Positions 1-12,686 are shown, counted from the stretch's first letter. The stretch: 64,000 nucleotides of DNA from Iris pallida (GCA_029216955.1 JANAVB010006997.1:1-64000); one strand, 5' to 3'. Notes: generated by a model not told the origin, from the sequence alone. Program-made: numbers and translations.

Positions 1-2513
1 ATTAGGAGCACAAGGCTAGTCATTTTCTTGAAACCAACTCCTCATGTATGATCTACTCGAGACGCCCTACATCCCTGACCTTCGTGTCCCACTCAGACAT
101 ACCATCTTGTGCTTCATTTGCATCGCACAACTTTTGGGTTAATTTAGGCCTATTAATTATCCACCATATAATGTGACTGACTTCTAATTTAATTTCGGGA
201 CCCGACATCGATCCAACCTAGTCACCCAAATATACATGGCCCATGAAGCCTACTACCCACATGACACTTGTGTCCCATTTATTTGAGTATCCACATATTA
301 CTTACCCATGGTCATAAATACCTATTTAAATTTAATTATTGCACCATGTCCGATTTTGACCCGACCCGGCTCAACCGAACCCAACCCAAACTTCATGTTG
401 CCCTCTCATGAATACCCACACACACTTTTTCCTACCAAAAATATTAAATACCTAGTTTTTTCACTTCAAATATTTAATGTATATTTTTTGATTTAAATCC
501 CTAAAGATAATCTAATCCCCTATTTAATTCCAACCCTTGATTCCACTCCTATTAATCCAAACCATCATCTCCTCATGACAACACACCCACACCCTCATAG
601 GCATGTGGCCGGCCCTAATCCCCATATTTTTCTCTCTACTTTTTGGATAGAATCCACACTCTCTCTCTTCCTACTTTCCAACCATTCCTTATACTATTTC
701 CCACACAAATAACTTTCCTTCTTTCTTTCATTTAACAGCAGCCCCTTCATTTTTTGGCCGACACCATCATCTTCACAACACCAGCCTCCTTCCTCCTCCT
801 CCTCCTCCTCCTTTTTTCTTCTTTAATATCTCCTCCACCATCATCATCCTCAACATCAACACTACTCCACCATCAACATCATCTTCCTCATCTCCATCTC
901 CACCTCCATGGTCGAACTCCCATATCCACCACCATCCCTACTCAACCGCCACCACCATCAACCGCCATCATCATACACCATTACCACCTCCACCCGAACC
1001 ACCTTCTTTCCTCCTCCTTCCACCCTCGGGCTCGGCCAGCCATGGCCGAGCAGCAGCGTAGCGCAGCACCAGCCAGCAACAACAACAACAACGCGAGCAG
1101 CAGCAGTAGCATACCGCACGCGCGTACAGCAGCTACGGCGCCGCCGTGGCCGTCGCCGACGAGCCCCCGGGCTACGCGTGGGCCGGGCACACCTCCCATG
1201 GCGGCCACCGTCCTTCAAGACGCGCCGTTTAGGCTATTCGTGCATTTCGTACAAAATTTCGTCGTGACGCGCTCGGATCGGATCCAGAATGTACGCTTCG
1301 AAGCAGCAACTTTGTGCACATTTTTTTGATTAAATTCGACCATTGGATCGATGATTGTTTTGCTCCATCACAATCTCGGCATAAAGATCTTCACTCCTCT
1401 CAAGTTTCGTCCGTTAATTTTATCGTTTGATACATCAAAACTTGCCACCAAGTTGACGCTCTAAATTGTATTATTTTTGGACAATTTTATGGAACCAACT
1501 TCGTGAGTTCGTATCTCCTCCATCGCAGCTTCGTCTGGCATGCTACTGGTTCCTATGAGCAGCTGGTATAACCCTCTTCCTACCCCTTAAGTTTTATTTT
1601 ATTGTGAGCACGTTTGATTGGTTGAATTTGATGCCAAAGTTGGTCGTCCGAATTCGTAATTTCCAACTTGTTAAATTCTATTTTTGAACCGGGGACCCCG
1701 AATTCAATTTTTGACACCACCAGTAGACTTGTGGAATCGTTCTGGCACGTTTTCATATAAAGTTTGTTAGATTTGGAGGACGTGGGCCCTGACACGCATT
1801 TCGGTGCAAAGCGGGCCCCAAATCCGGGTTAACGGAACTTTTTGAGATCGGTTCATCGAAATCCAATTCTGGATATACCGTTGAGTTCGTATCGTCATTC
1901 TGGCTCGTTGACATATAATTTTTTTGAGTTTTGAGAACATTGGCTCCGACACGCTTTTCCGTGCGAATCAAAATTGACCAATTTGAGATCGGGTCAACGA
2001 AATCCAATTCTGGATATACCGTTGGGTTCGTATCGTCATTGTGGATTCGTGGACATATAATTTGTTAGATTTCGTGGACTAGTATTCTTGCACATTTTTT
2101 GGTAAAAAGCGGGTCCGACACGGACACCGTTTTGACCCAAAATTACCTTTTTGCCCCTGTATCCAAATTGGACTTATGGATAGGCTATCCTAGCTGATTT
2201 GACCATTCTGGACACGTTGGTGATGTTTGTATCATCATCCGACAATGTTTGTAGATATTTCTCTGTGTATTACCTTTTATTATAATTAATTCTTATTAAG
2301 TTCGTATTTCGGAATTAGTACAACGAAACTGAGATCAGTCGATTCCAGTGATCTCACATCGCTAAAATTGGCATGATGATCATGTGGATCACTGTGATAA
2401 GATTATTAATCTTACCATTGATTATCTTATCTCGATTTGCGTGTCGTAGATTTTGATGTACGAATAACGAGGTACAACTTGATATTTTAATTCTTAGATT
2501 AGAGTTGATCTTG

Positions 2514-2820
2514 TTTGACCAAGATATATGATATCTTGGTAGGTATGTTTAGGCTAGTTTTGACCTCGGTTGACCAAGTTTGACTGCTTTGACCAAAAGT
2601 CAACTATCAGTCAACACTTGGCCTAGAAATGTCTAGAACTTGGCCAGAGTTGACCAGTTGACCAAAAGTCAACTGTTAGTCAACATTAGCCTAGTTTGAC
2701 CTAGAGTTGACCAGTTGATCAAAAGTCAACTGTAAGACAACCTTTGACCCAGTTTGACCTAGTTTGACTTGGTTTGACTTCCTGTGACCTAGTTTGACTT
2801 AGTTGGACTGAGATTGACCT
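2514..2820 (+). promoter_or_regulatory. Dense W-box-type (TTGAC) cluster in LARD 5' LTR
   Basis: About 20 copies of TTGAC or its complement GTCAA lie within about 310 bp, many as TTGACC, TTGACT or the paired form TTGACCAAAAGTCAA. TTGAC(C/T) is the core bound by plant WRKY transcription factors. The cluster sits just upstream of a TATA box, where an LTR promoter is expected. That it drives stress-responsive transcription is inference. Confidence 0.6.
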
Positions 2821-2877
2821 AGATTACATAGCTTATACTATATAATCCTGCCTAACACAGTTGAACCCTAATTAGCT

Positions 2878-2886
2878 TATATATAT
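2878..2886 (+). promoter_or_regulatory. Candidate TATA box of LARD 5' LTR
   Basis: TATATATAT lies about 60 bp after the last TTGAC motif and about 1.36 kb before the LTR end. The right LTR has a longer TATA tract at the equivalent place (9510-9526). Position and context suggest the U3 promoter; the start site is not determined. Confidence 0.45.
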
Positions 2887-4254
2887 CTCATCATTAGGTT
2901 TGTGGCATCACTCTGAGCATCGATCCCATTTAACAGCTCAGGACCGCAGGCGAGTACATTCACTGATTGTTTTCATTGTCTTGATATCTGCTATATTCGA
3001 TTCAGTTGTAGTGTCTTACTTGATTTCCCGACACGATGGTTCACGGACTAGTATATGTCGGATCATGACATAAGATGTTGTTCCTGGATTTTCTTGGTAT
3101 ATTGGTACATTTCCTGTCTTGTTTCCTGCACTTGTATAGACACTGATTCCTGAGAGGGAGTAGCTACCCTCTTAGGGAATCCCGTGTCATGACGTGTCAA
3201 GTCCGGATCCATTATACTATTCGGGGAAGGGGAATTATTAGGGGCTATGTGATCAATACCATCCTGTCACTATATTCTTGTGCTCGTGCCACTCTCACCT
3301 CATGTAGGGTGTAGCAAGATCTTATTCCTTGTGTTCGTTATCCAGGTTGGCCGGTATGACCCTTTCCAGTAATTTTCATATGATTGTCGGGCCAAGTGGA
3401 TAGCCTGTCCTGTACTTTCCCAAGCCGATCACATAACGCTCTAATAATTCATGGCATATTTTATATTTATTTTATTACATCATATATCCTACTCAGTTCC
3501 ACATTCAGTACTTTTTTTACTATGTTACGATATTCAGTACTCACATGTTCTACATGATCTTATGCTAAACCTTGATTGGCGGCTAAGTTCTGTTCAGGAG
3601 AATGGTTATAACCTCGGTCCTTGTTTGGTTTATGGGTTGTAACTTGGCTTTCGAATAGCTCCCAAGCCATCCTATATTCTGTCTTGTATTTTATTATAAT
3701 TGTCTCTTATAGAATTTGTCAATTCATATGGAACTGCTGTTAGTGTTTGTACTTGCTCATTTTCCTGACAGGATAACCATTGATGTTTACAGAGTGCATG
3801 TTAGCTGATTGCTCTACCTTTTACGGGTATGGCCAGGATAGAGTTTGATAAGACATTACCCCTGGAGCCCGTAGATGATATAGCCCCTGTTTAGACAGTT
3901 AGATAGGTTTGCCTGGACTGCGATCCAGCTAGTATTTTCAGACTGTAGTTTTAATATTATATTTTGAGTTTCTGTGATATGTTTATATCTCTGAGCTTGT
4001 GTTGGATCTTGAACTCCTTTCCAGTTTTTCTTTCTATCATATTTCCATTTCGTGCTATCTATCCTAGTTTGTCTTGTGATTGAGTTACGCCATATTATAT
4101 CTCCGTGAGAAGATGACATGTACCCTTATATTTTGTCTAGTTGTAGTATTTATAGACGACCTATACAGCGTTCTACCGCCGATTCTGCGGCGTAGGCTGG
4201 ACGTAACCACGTACTCGTGCCCCTAATCAGGGTGCGGGTCGTGACACATTTTTA

Positions 4255-4272
4255 TGGTGGCCCATGCAGGTC
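4255..4272 (+). other. Candidate primer binding site (tRNA-Ile type) of LARD
   Basis: TGGTGGCCCATGCAGGTC starts 8 nt after the 5' LTR. The same 18 nt, and no more, occur next to the 5' LTR of the minus-strand gypsy element (47835-47852). A shared block of exactly PBS length beginning TGG is what a common tRNA primer predicts. Its complement would give an acceptor strand ATGGGCC plus A plus CCA, matching my recollection of tRNA-Ile(AAU). Confidence 0.65.
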
Positions 4273-6220
4273 AGAGTCGCAACTAGTGCGATTTCGTAGT
4301 GGTGCTTGACTTAGAGCGCTGCTACGAGCCTGCTATTAGGATATAGGTTCTAGGTTATGATAGGAGTTGCTCAATCACAGTTAGGAACTCTTGATAGATT
4401 CCAGGGATAACCCCTGAGAATCTTATTTCAAAAACTCTTGAATCTGTACCCTCTTGCCTCCATTTACACTTTCTTGATTTGTTGTTGATTTTGATTCCTG
4501 ATGTTCGTTGTTGACTTTGATCATCGATCACACTCCGTCCGACTTGAATGATTGAAGAAAGGGTGCTATCTCTCTCCTCTTCAGATAGGGGGCGCCTTTC
4601 CATCTTTTTGCCTTCCATATAGACTCGGATCATGAGTCGAATTAGACTGACACCGTCATAGATCTCACAATATTTCAGAATAGATTGATATATATGAGCA
4701 TCAAGATAAATTTGTGGATTGAATTAAAGTATATCCTGATAAGGTAAATGTCTGCTTTATTTATGGAGTTTAGAATTTATCGCAGCCATACAAGCTAGCA
4801 TGACAAGGACATAGAGCCTGATTTTAGATATGCTTATCCTAGTTATGGAATTTGGATTTTCTTGCAGCCATACCGGTTGGCGTGGTAAGAATTCCAGATG
4901 ACATGATTTTAGGGTGTATACCTTAATTATGGACTCTATCGTTTATTGCAACTATGCTTACTGACGTGCGAAAATTCTGGCAACATAATTTCAGGAAGAC
5001 GTGTATGGTTATCAGATTATATCTTAAATCAGATCACATCGTTATGACCGGATAAGCAAGAACAAATTCTTATCATCATTCTTCCCCGTCTTGGTTAACT
5101 CTGTCTATCTACAGCCACAAGTAAGATTTTCTCAACATGATTGCTTTGTGTTCCATCTTTCCTATGATTTGACTAAACTCTTCTTCGCTAACCTCTTGGG
5201 TAATTCTTCTTGTCCTTTCCGATAATTGTTGAAAGTGCCTCATGGATTGATTCAAGAAAAGTTCGAAAAGTATATTTATCCTTGTATTACGAAATCGGAA
5301 GTTTGCATCCAGAGAAATACTGGCGAGGTATGACTTCAGATAACGGCATCATGGTTAAATATGTTTCTCGAATTCTACTTGGACCACTCCCTAAGCCTTT
5401 TGACTAACATCTTCTCCTTTATTTTGCAAAAAATTGTTTGGAAATATTTTACGGATTTGGCCAAGTTAAGTTCAGGAACCTATATTATCTGGCGTGGCAG
5501 CTGTGCACTGCAGCCATCCATCGTATTATGGAATAAGAAGTTAATCGCAGCCAGATGCACACTAGAGCGATAGTAACTTCTAGTGACATAATTACGGAGG
5601 TATATGGTTCTTGTGTTTTACTTCGACTACGTCCTAGGCATCTCGTTTGGCCTCGTACTATTCTTAGAAATATTTCGACAATCTTTCCTATCTTGCTTGA
5701 CCCTTACCTTGTCTGAATATTGATATGGATTGCTAGACCCAGTCTTAGGCCCTTGTTATCTTCTATTTTTGATGATTGGATAGCCAAACCTTGTTAACAG
5801 ATTCTGTAGTGTAACTATAATATGTTATTATGTGTGATTGTTATGAGTATATTTTTTCTAAGGATTTATTGGGTTGAGCTTATAGTACAGATATGAGTGA
5901 CTGACTATAGTGGACTTAAAAACCATTAAGAAGGATTAGTTTGATAGTATAGATTGGTTTTAAGGTAACTAAGAAGGAGTAATGAGATATTATATTTTAT
6001 GACTACAGATTAAGGACTAGAATCTTGTGCTTAGATTCTAAGGGGCAAAATGACATAGTTTTAAATGAAATAAGTTTGTTGAACCTGAACCAAAATACCT
6101 GTAGATAGAAACAACATAGATGATCGCAAGGGTAGCACAATGGGGTACTGTAGCCATAGCAGTTGTATGTTTTAGCTTGACCTATTAGATGATTTTAATT
6201 TCGAGGACAAATTTTTATAA

Positions 6221-6231
6221 GGTGGGTAGGA
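6221..6231 (+). other. Polypurine tract of LARD
   Basis: GGTGGGTAGGA directly precedes the TGTAAGCCCC start of the 3' LTR, the expected place for the plus-strand primer. Confidence 0.65.
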
Positions 6232-9200
6232 TGTAAGCCCCCTGAATTTAGGGCTTATTTTTTTTCAAATTTATCAATAAATTATTTGCAATAGATATTA
6301 TTATTTGATTTAATGTTCTTTTTCGTGACTTTGACTTCTGGAGTGTCAGGGATGCCAATCTCTGGAAACTCTCTTCATCAGTTTGTAGTAGACAAGATTA
6401 CCTTCATATTGATATATCATGTCCCACCCAAACTTGTTCCCTTGTACTTTTTTTGCTTCACACAACTTCGGGTCAATTTAGACCATTTGATCTTTAAATA
6501 ATTATTAATTGATTTTTCCACTTTTATCTTTGATCATCATATGCACGTTATCGTGACTTTTAATTTAGGAGCACAAGGCTAGTCATTTTCTTGAAACCAA
6601 CTCCTCATGCATGATCTCCTCGAGACGCCCTACATCCCTGACCTTTGTGTCCCACTCAGAAACACCATCTTGTGCTTCATTTACTTCGCACAACTTTTGG
6701 GTTAATTTAGGCCAATTAATTATCCACCGTAGAATGTGACCTGACTTCCAATTTAATTTCGGGACCCGACGTCGATCCAACCTAGTCGACCCAAAATATA
6801 GACATGGCCTACATGAAGCCTACTACCCACATGACACTTGTGTCCCATTTATTTGAGTCCCCATATGTTACTTATTTACCCTTGATCATAAATACCTATT
6901 TAAATTCAATTATTGCACCATGTCCGATTTTGACCCGACCCGGCTCAACCGAACCCAACCCAAACATCATGTTGCCCCCTCATGAATACCCACACACACT
7001 TTTTCCTACAAAAAATATTAAATACCTAGTTTTTTCCACTTCAAATATTTAATGTATATTTCATTGACTTAAATCCCTAAAGAAATAATCTAATCTCCTA
7101 TTTAATTCCAACCCTTGATTCCACTCCTATTTAATCCAAACCATCTATCTCCTCATGACAACACACCCACACCCTCCTAGGCATATGGCCGGCCCTAATC
7201 CCCATATTTTGCTCTCTCTACTTGTTGGATAGAATCCACACTCTCTCTCTTCCTACTTTCCAACCATTCCTTACTATTTCCGACACAAATAACTTTCCTC
7301 CTTTCTTTCATTTAACAGCAGCCCCCTTCATTTTTTTGGCCGACACCATCATCTTCACAACACCAGCCTCCTTCCTCCTCCTCCTCCTCCTCTTCTTCTT
7401 CTTCTTCTTCTTCTTCTTCTTCAACATCTCCTCCACCATCATCATCCTCAACATCAACACTAATCCACCATCATCATCATCTTCCTCATCTCCATCTCCA
7501 CCTCCATGGTCGAACTCCCATCTCTACTACCATCCCTACTCAACCGCCACCACCATCAACCGCCATCATCATACACCATTACCACCTCCACCCGAACCAC
7601 CTTCTTTTTCTCCTTCTTCCACCCTCGGGCTCGGCCAGCCATGGCCGAGCAGCAGCGCACTACAGCACTGGCCAGCAACAGCAACACGAGCAGCAGCAGC
7701 AACATGCCCCTTGCGCACACAGCAGCCACGGCGCCGCCGCGACCGTCGCCCTCGCCGACGAGCCCTCCAGGCTGCACGTGGGCCAGGCACACCTCCCGTG
7801 GCGGCCACCGTCCTCTGGGATGCACCGTCTAGGCTATTCGTGCATTTCACACAAAATCCTGTCGTGATGCGCTCGGATCGGATCCAGAATGTACGCTTCG
7901 AAGCAGCAACTTTGTACATGTTTTTTGAGAAATTCGACCGTTGGATCGACGATTTCTTTGCTCCATCAAAATTTTGGTATATAGCTCTTCACTCATCTTA
8001 AGTTTCGTCCGTTAATTTTATCGTTTGATACATCAAAACCGACCACCAAGTTGACGCTTTAAATTGTGTTATTTTTGGACAGTTTTGTGGAACCAACTTC
8101 GTGAGTTCGTATCTCCTCCATCGCAGCTCCGTCTGGCGTGCCACTGGTTCCTATGTGCAGCTGGTAAAACCCTCTTCCTATCCCTTAAGTTTTGTTTTAT
8201 TGTGAGCACGTTTGATTGGTTGAATTTGACACCAAAGTTGGCCGTCCAAATTCGTAATTTCCAACTTGTTAAATACCATTTTTGAACCCGGGACTCCGAA
8301 TTCAATTTTTGACACCACTAATAGACTCGTAGCGTCATTTTGGCACGTTTTCATATAAAGTTTATTAGATTTGGAGGACGTGGGCCCTGGCACACATTTC
8401 AGTGCAAAGCGGGCCCCACAGTCAAGGTCAACGAAACTTTTTGAGATCGACTCATCGGAATCCAATTCTGGATATACCGTTGAGTTCGTATCGTCATTCT
8501 GGACTCGTTGACATATAATTTGCTGAGTTTTGAGGACATTGGCTCCGATACGCTTTTTCGTACAAATCAAAATTTCAATGTCCTGGTCAACGGACCAATT
8601 TGAGATCGGGTCAACGAAATCCAATTCTGGATATACCGTTGGGTTCGTATCGTCATTCTGGATTCATGGACATATAATTTGTTAGGTTTAGTGGACTAGT
8701 ATTCTTGCACATTTTTTGGTGCAAAGCGGGTCCGACACGGACACCGTTTTGACCCAAATTTACCTTTTTGCCCTTGTGTCCAAATTGGACTTATGGATAG
8801 GCTATCCTAGCTGATTTGACCATTCTGGACACGTTGGTGATGTTTGTTTCATCATCCGACAATATTTGTAGATATTTTTCTGTGTATTACCTTTTATTAT
8901 AATTAATTCTTATTAAGTTCGTATTTCAGAACTAGTACAACGAAACTGAGATCAGTCGATTCCAGTGACCTCACATCGCTGAAATTGGCAAGATGATCAT
9001 GTGGATCGCTGTGATAAGATTATTAACCTTACCGTTGATTATCTTATCTCGATTTGCGTGTCGTAAGTTTCGATGTAAGAATAACGAGGTACAACTTGAT
9101 ATTTTAATTCTTAGATTAGAGTTGATCCTGTTTGACCAAGATATATGGTATCTTGGTAGGTAAATATTAGGAATAGTATGCTTAGGCTAGTTTTGACCTC

Positions 9201-10886
9201 AGTTGACAAAGTTTGACTGCTTTGACCAAAAGTCAACTATCAGTCAACACTTGGCCTAGAAATGTCTAGAACTTGACCAGAGTTGACCAGTTGACCAACA
9301 GTCAACTGTTAGTCAACATTAGCCTAGTTTGACCTAGAGTTGACCAGTTGGTCAAAAGTCAACTGTAAGTCAACCTTTGACCCAGTTTGACCTAGTTTGA
9401 CTTGGTTTGACTTCCTGTGACCTAGTTTGACTTAGTTGGACTGAGATTGCCTAGATTACATAGCTTATACTACATAATCCTACCTGACACTGTTGAACCC
9501 TAATTAGCTTATATATATATATATATCTCATCATTAGGTTTGTGGCGTCACTCTGAGCATCGACCCCATTTGACAGCTCAAGACCGCAGGCGAGTACATT
9601 CACTGATAGTTTTCATTGTTTTGATATCTGTTATATCCGATTCAGTTGTAGTATCTTACTTGATTTCCCGACACGATGGTTCACGGACTAGTATATGTCG
9701 GATCATGACATGAGATGTTGTTCCTGAATTTTCTTGGTATATTGGTACATTTTTTGTCTTGTTTCTTGTACTTGTATAGACACCGATTCCTGAGAGGAAG
9801 TAGCTACCCTCTTAGGGAATCCCGTGTCATGACGTGTCATGTCCGGATCCATTATACTATTCGGGGATGGGGAATTATTAGGGGCTATGTGATCAATACC
9901 ATCATGTCACTATATTCTTGTGCTCGTGCCACTCTCACCTCACGTAGGGTGTAGCGAGATCTTATTCCTTGTGCTTGTTATCCAGGTTGGCCGGCATGAC
10001 CCTTTCTAGTGATTTTCATGTGATTGTCGGGCCAAGTGGATAACATGTCCTGTACTTTCCCAAGCCGATCACATAACGCTCTAATAATTCACGGCACATT
10101 TTATATTTATTTTATTACATCATATATCCTACTCAGTTTCACATTCAGTACTTTTCTCACCATGTTATGATATTCAGTACTCACATGTTCTACATGATCT
10201 TATGCTAAACCTTGATTGGAGGCTAAGTTCTGTTCAGGAGAAGGGTTACAACCCCGATCCTTGTTTGGTTTACGGGTTATAACTTGGCTTCCGAATAGCT
10301 CCCAAGCCATCCTATATTCTGTCTTGTATTTCATTATAATTGCCTTTTATAGAATTTGTCAATTCATATGGAACTGCTGTTAGTGTTTGTACTCGATCAT
10401 TTTCCTGACAGGATAACCGTTGATGTTTACAGAGTGCATGTTAGCTGATTGCTCTACCTTTTACAGGTATGGCTAGGATAGAGTTTGATGAGACATTACC
10501 CCTGGAGCCCGTAGATGATATATCCCCTGTTTAGACTGTTAGATAGGTTTTCCTGGACTGCGATCCAGCTAGTATTTTCAGACTGTATTTTTTATATTAT
10601 ATTTTGAGTTTCTGTGATGTGTTTATATCTCTGAGCTTGTGTTGGATCTTGAACTCCTTTCCAGTTTTCCTTTCTATCATATTTTCATTTCGTGCTATCT
10701 ATCATAGTTTGTCTTATGATTGAGTTATGCCATATTATACCTTCGTGTGAAGATGATAGGTACCCTTATATTTTGTCTAGTTGTAGTATTTATAGACGAC
10801 CTATACAGCATTCTACCGCCGATTCTGCAACATAGGCTGGACGTAACCACGCACTCGTGCCTCTAATCAGGGTGCGGGTCGTGACA
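6232..10886 (+). mobile_element. LARD-like retrotransposon, 3' LTR (complete, 4655 bp)
   Basis: It starts TGTAAGCCCC after a polypurine tract and ends GTGACA at the point where the coding frame of the outer Tat element resumes. It matches 1-4246 with scattered substitutions and small indels, so the insertion is not recent. It repeats the pyrimidine-rich block (7320-7620), the GC-rich block (7620-7830), the 150-bp repeats (about 8310-8740), the TTGAC cluster (9131-9435) and the TATA tract. The open frames at 7222-8001 and 7506-7832 are low-complexity and not conserved as protein between the LTRs. Confidence 0.9.
9131..9435 (+). promoter_or_regulatory. W-box-type (TTGAC) cluster in LARD 3' LTR, with TATA at 9510-9526
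   Basis: Same arrangement as at 2514-2820: about 20 TTGAC/GTCAA cores followed by a TATA tract. In a 3' LTR this could drive transcription rightward into 10887 onward. Confidence 0.55.
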
Positions 10887-11918
10887 CCATTCTAGACATG
10901 GCTCCCCCAAAGAATCTTCGCAAGCTCCGGGGCCTGCAAGGATGCTTGGCATACATCAGAAGATTCATAGCAAATCTCTCTGGATGATGCTAATCCTTTA
11001 CCAAACTGATAAAGAAAGGAGTTTCTTATGTCTGGACAGAAGATTGTCAGCACGTGTTCGACGACATCAAGAAATACCTCACTAGTCCTCCAGTACTGGT
11101 AGCACCGGTTGTGGGAAGGCCCTTTCTACTGTACGTTCGAGCTATGGACCATTCTCTCGGCGCTTTGCTAGCCCAGAGGAGCAACGAAGGCCACGAATAG
11201 GTAATCTACTATCTTAGTAGGACTATGATTGGTGTCAAACATCGGTATAATCCTGTTGAGAATGAGTATCTCACTCTAGTCTTCGCCATCCAAAAGACGT
11301 GATATTATATGGCTGGTCAGACAATTCACGTCATTTTCTGAGTCAATATCCTCAGAGTTCTCATGACTAAGCCAGGGGAACTAAACTCACGATTAGCCAC
11401 ATGGGCAATCCTTTTGACACCTTATGACATGGTGTTCGTCCCATAAAAGGCAGTTAAAGGTCAAGCATTGACCGACTTCATGGCAGCACATCCTGTACCA
11501 TAGACGTCAAGACTCTACGACGGTATCCCTGACGAGGTCCTGGAGTCTAATGCAGTCACAGACAATCTTGTCTGGCAAATGTTCTTTGACAGTGCTTCGA
11601 GAATAGGACCTAAACGCAAAATCATCGCGAGGGTCGGAGTAGTCATCGTCACTCCTGATGGTCTAGTCATCTACCGTGCGTATTCTTTCATGGAGTCATG
11701 CACCAATAATGTTGCTGAGTACAACGCTCTCATCATCGGGCTCCAGCTCGCTGAACAGTTGGGGATCGACTACATCGAGGCCTATGACAACTCGAAGCTA
11801 ATTATCAACCAGGTTCAAGGACGATATGAGGTTAGACATGAAGATTTGATCCCCCACTATCAGGCAGCAATCGACGTTATCTCTACATTCACAGGGTTCT
11901 TTATAGAACACATGCTCC
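10887..11918 (+). pseudogene. Outer Tat-type element, fragment 1: end of RT, RNase H and start of second RNase H
   Basis: Translation in the frame of the open stretch at 11579-11923 resembles the pol of the inner Tat element. It starts in the RT/RNase H connection (PPKNLRKLRG), passes the gypsy RNase H (RPFLLYVRAMDHSLGALLAQ) and enters the second, archaeal-type RNase H (SASRIGPK, NNVAEYNALIIGLQLAEQLG, EAYDNSKLIINQV). At least six in-frame stops interrupt it, mostly where CAG, CAA or TGG is expected, as in methylated, decaying TE DNA. The left part is missing because the LARD inserted here. On the right the frame is cut by the inner element's LTR and resumes at 37964. A dual RNase H is a mark of the Tat lineage. 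Confidence 0.85.
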
Positions 11919-12534
11919 TGTAGAAGCGTAAAAAAATGCTTCATGGACTTAGTCAAAGAAGTTAAGAATTTTATGCGAGCTACTCTCTACGCAAGTTACA
12001 CTTTACGCGAGCTACTCTCTACGCAAGCTACACTTTAGGCTAGCTACTTTACGCGGGAGCTATTCATTGAACTCTACGCTGATGACAGACTGTCAGGCCG
12101 CATTTAATGCCAAAGATTTGGTCTGACAGAATGATTTTTTCTGACAGCATGCAGCACAGAAGTCAAGAAGATAGGATTTACACCAAACCCGATACTCGTC
12201 GTATAGTGTGCAGATGGGGCTACTTTACGCTCAATACAATCGCTTCTTTTACGCACGGTAGCTATTCGAGCTTTTACGCTCAAAGCTATTGTGGGCGTAA
12301 AGTCTATTTGGGCTACTTTTTACACTCAAGGCTATTGTAGCCACTTTACGCTGGAAAGTTTATTTTGGGCTATTTTACGCCCAGTTTGCCACTTTACGCT
12401 AGGAGTGTGTTTTGGGTCATTTTTATGCCCGATCTTTCCTGACCATTTAAGAACGTGGTTTGCCCACGTGGCTTTCATGCCACACTTCTCGAGGAACATG
12501 TGTACGTGCTCTCCCTATTTTGTTAAAGTAGTGG

Positions 12535-12583
12535 GACACGTGTCACCATGCGTAGAGATCAAACTCTACGTGGGACACGTGTC
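12535..12583 (+). promoter_or_regulatory. Two G-box/ABRE palindromes in Ogre-like LTR
   Basis: GACACGTGTC occurs at 12535-12544 and 12574-12583, each followed by a GCGTAGAG motif, about 90-140 bp upstream of the TATA box. CACGTG is the G-box and ACGTG the ABRE core recognised by plant bZIP/bHLH factors. Both are retained in the 3' LTR (about 37495-37545). Regulation by ABA or light is inference. Confidence 0.5.
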
Positions 12584-12668
12584 AACGTGCGTAGAGGATG
12601 AGTTGCATCGTGGGTGACAGTTACTAGCATAAAAACTCGATTTTGCTACTTTTTACGCACAAAGGGTT

Positions 12669-12686
12669 AAGTCTATAAATAGACTT
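12669..12686 (+). promoter_or_regulatory. TATA box of Ogre-like LTR within a small inverted repeat
   Basis: CTATAAATAG is flanked by AAGTCTA and TAGACTT, a perfect 7-bp inverted repeat around TAAA. It is identical in the 3' LTR (about 37590-37607). Transcription would start about 30 bp downstream, near the GA-rich stretch ATCAAGAGAGAGA. Confidence 0.65.

Larger units (their letters stand above)
1..4246 (+). mobile_element. LARD-like retrotransposon, 5' LTR (left end cut by window)
   Basis: This segment is repeated at about 6566-10886 with the same order throughout, so the two are the LTRs of one element. By comparison with the complete right copy about 334 bp are missing at the left. It ends GGGTCGTGACA, as many plant chromovirus LTRs do. 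It holds a pyrimidine/triplet-rich stretch (740-1010), a GC-rich stretch (1010-1260), imperfect repeats of about 144 bp built on CCAATTCTGGATATACCGTT (about 1740-2130), a TTGAC-rich block and a TATA box. Reading frames at 754-1329 and 908-1267 are low-complexity and are not kept in the same frame in the other LTR, so I do not call them genes. Confidence 0.85.
4247..6231 (+). mobile_element. LARD-like element, non-coding internal domain
   Basis: About 2 kb between the two LTRs with no gag or pol similarity that I can see; short open frames (for example 4355-4633 minus) look fortuitous. It contains four diverged copies of a roughly 90-110 bp unit built on GCAGCCATAC (about 4785, 4873, 4956 and 5542). 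Near the right end, TTTCGAGGACAAATTTTTAT leads into the polypurine tract, as in Tekay/Del chromoviruses. Large LTRs around a non-coding core is the definition of a LARD. Such elements depend on proteins of an autonomous relative. Confidence 0.75.

Noticed and set aside
754..1329. Open frames in the LARD LTR (also 7222-8001, 7506-7832 and minus-strand ones) as candidate genes
   Set aside because: They come from CTC/CAT triplet runs and a GC-rich block. Frame and length differ between the two LTRs and no domain is visible.
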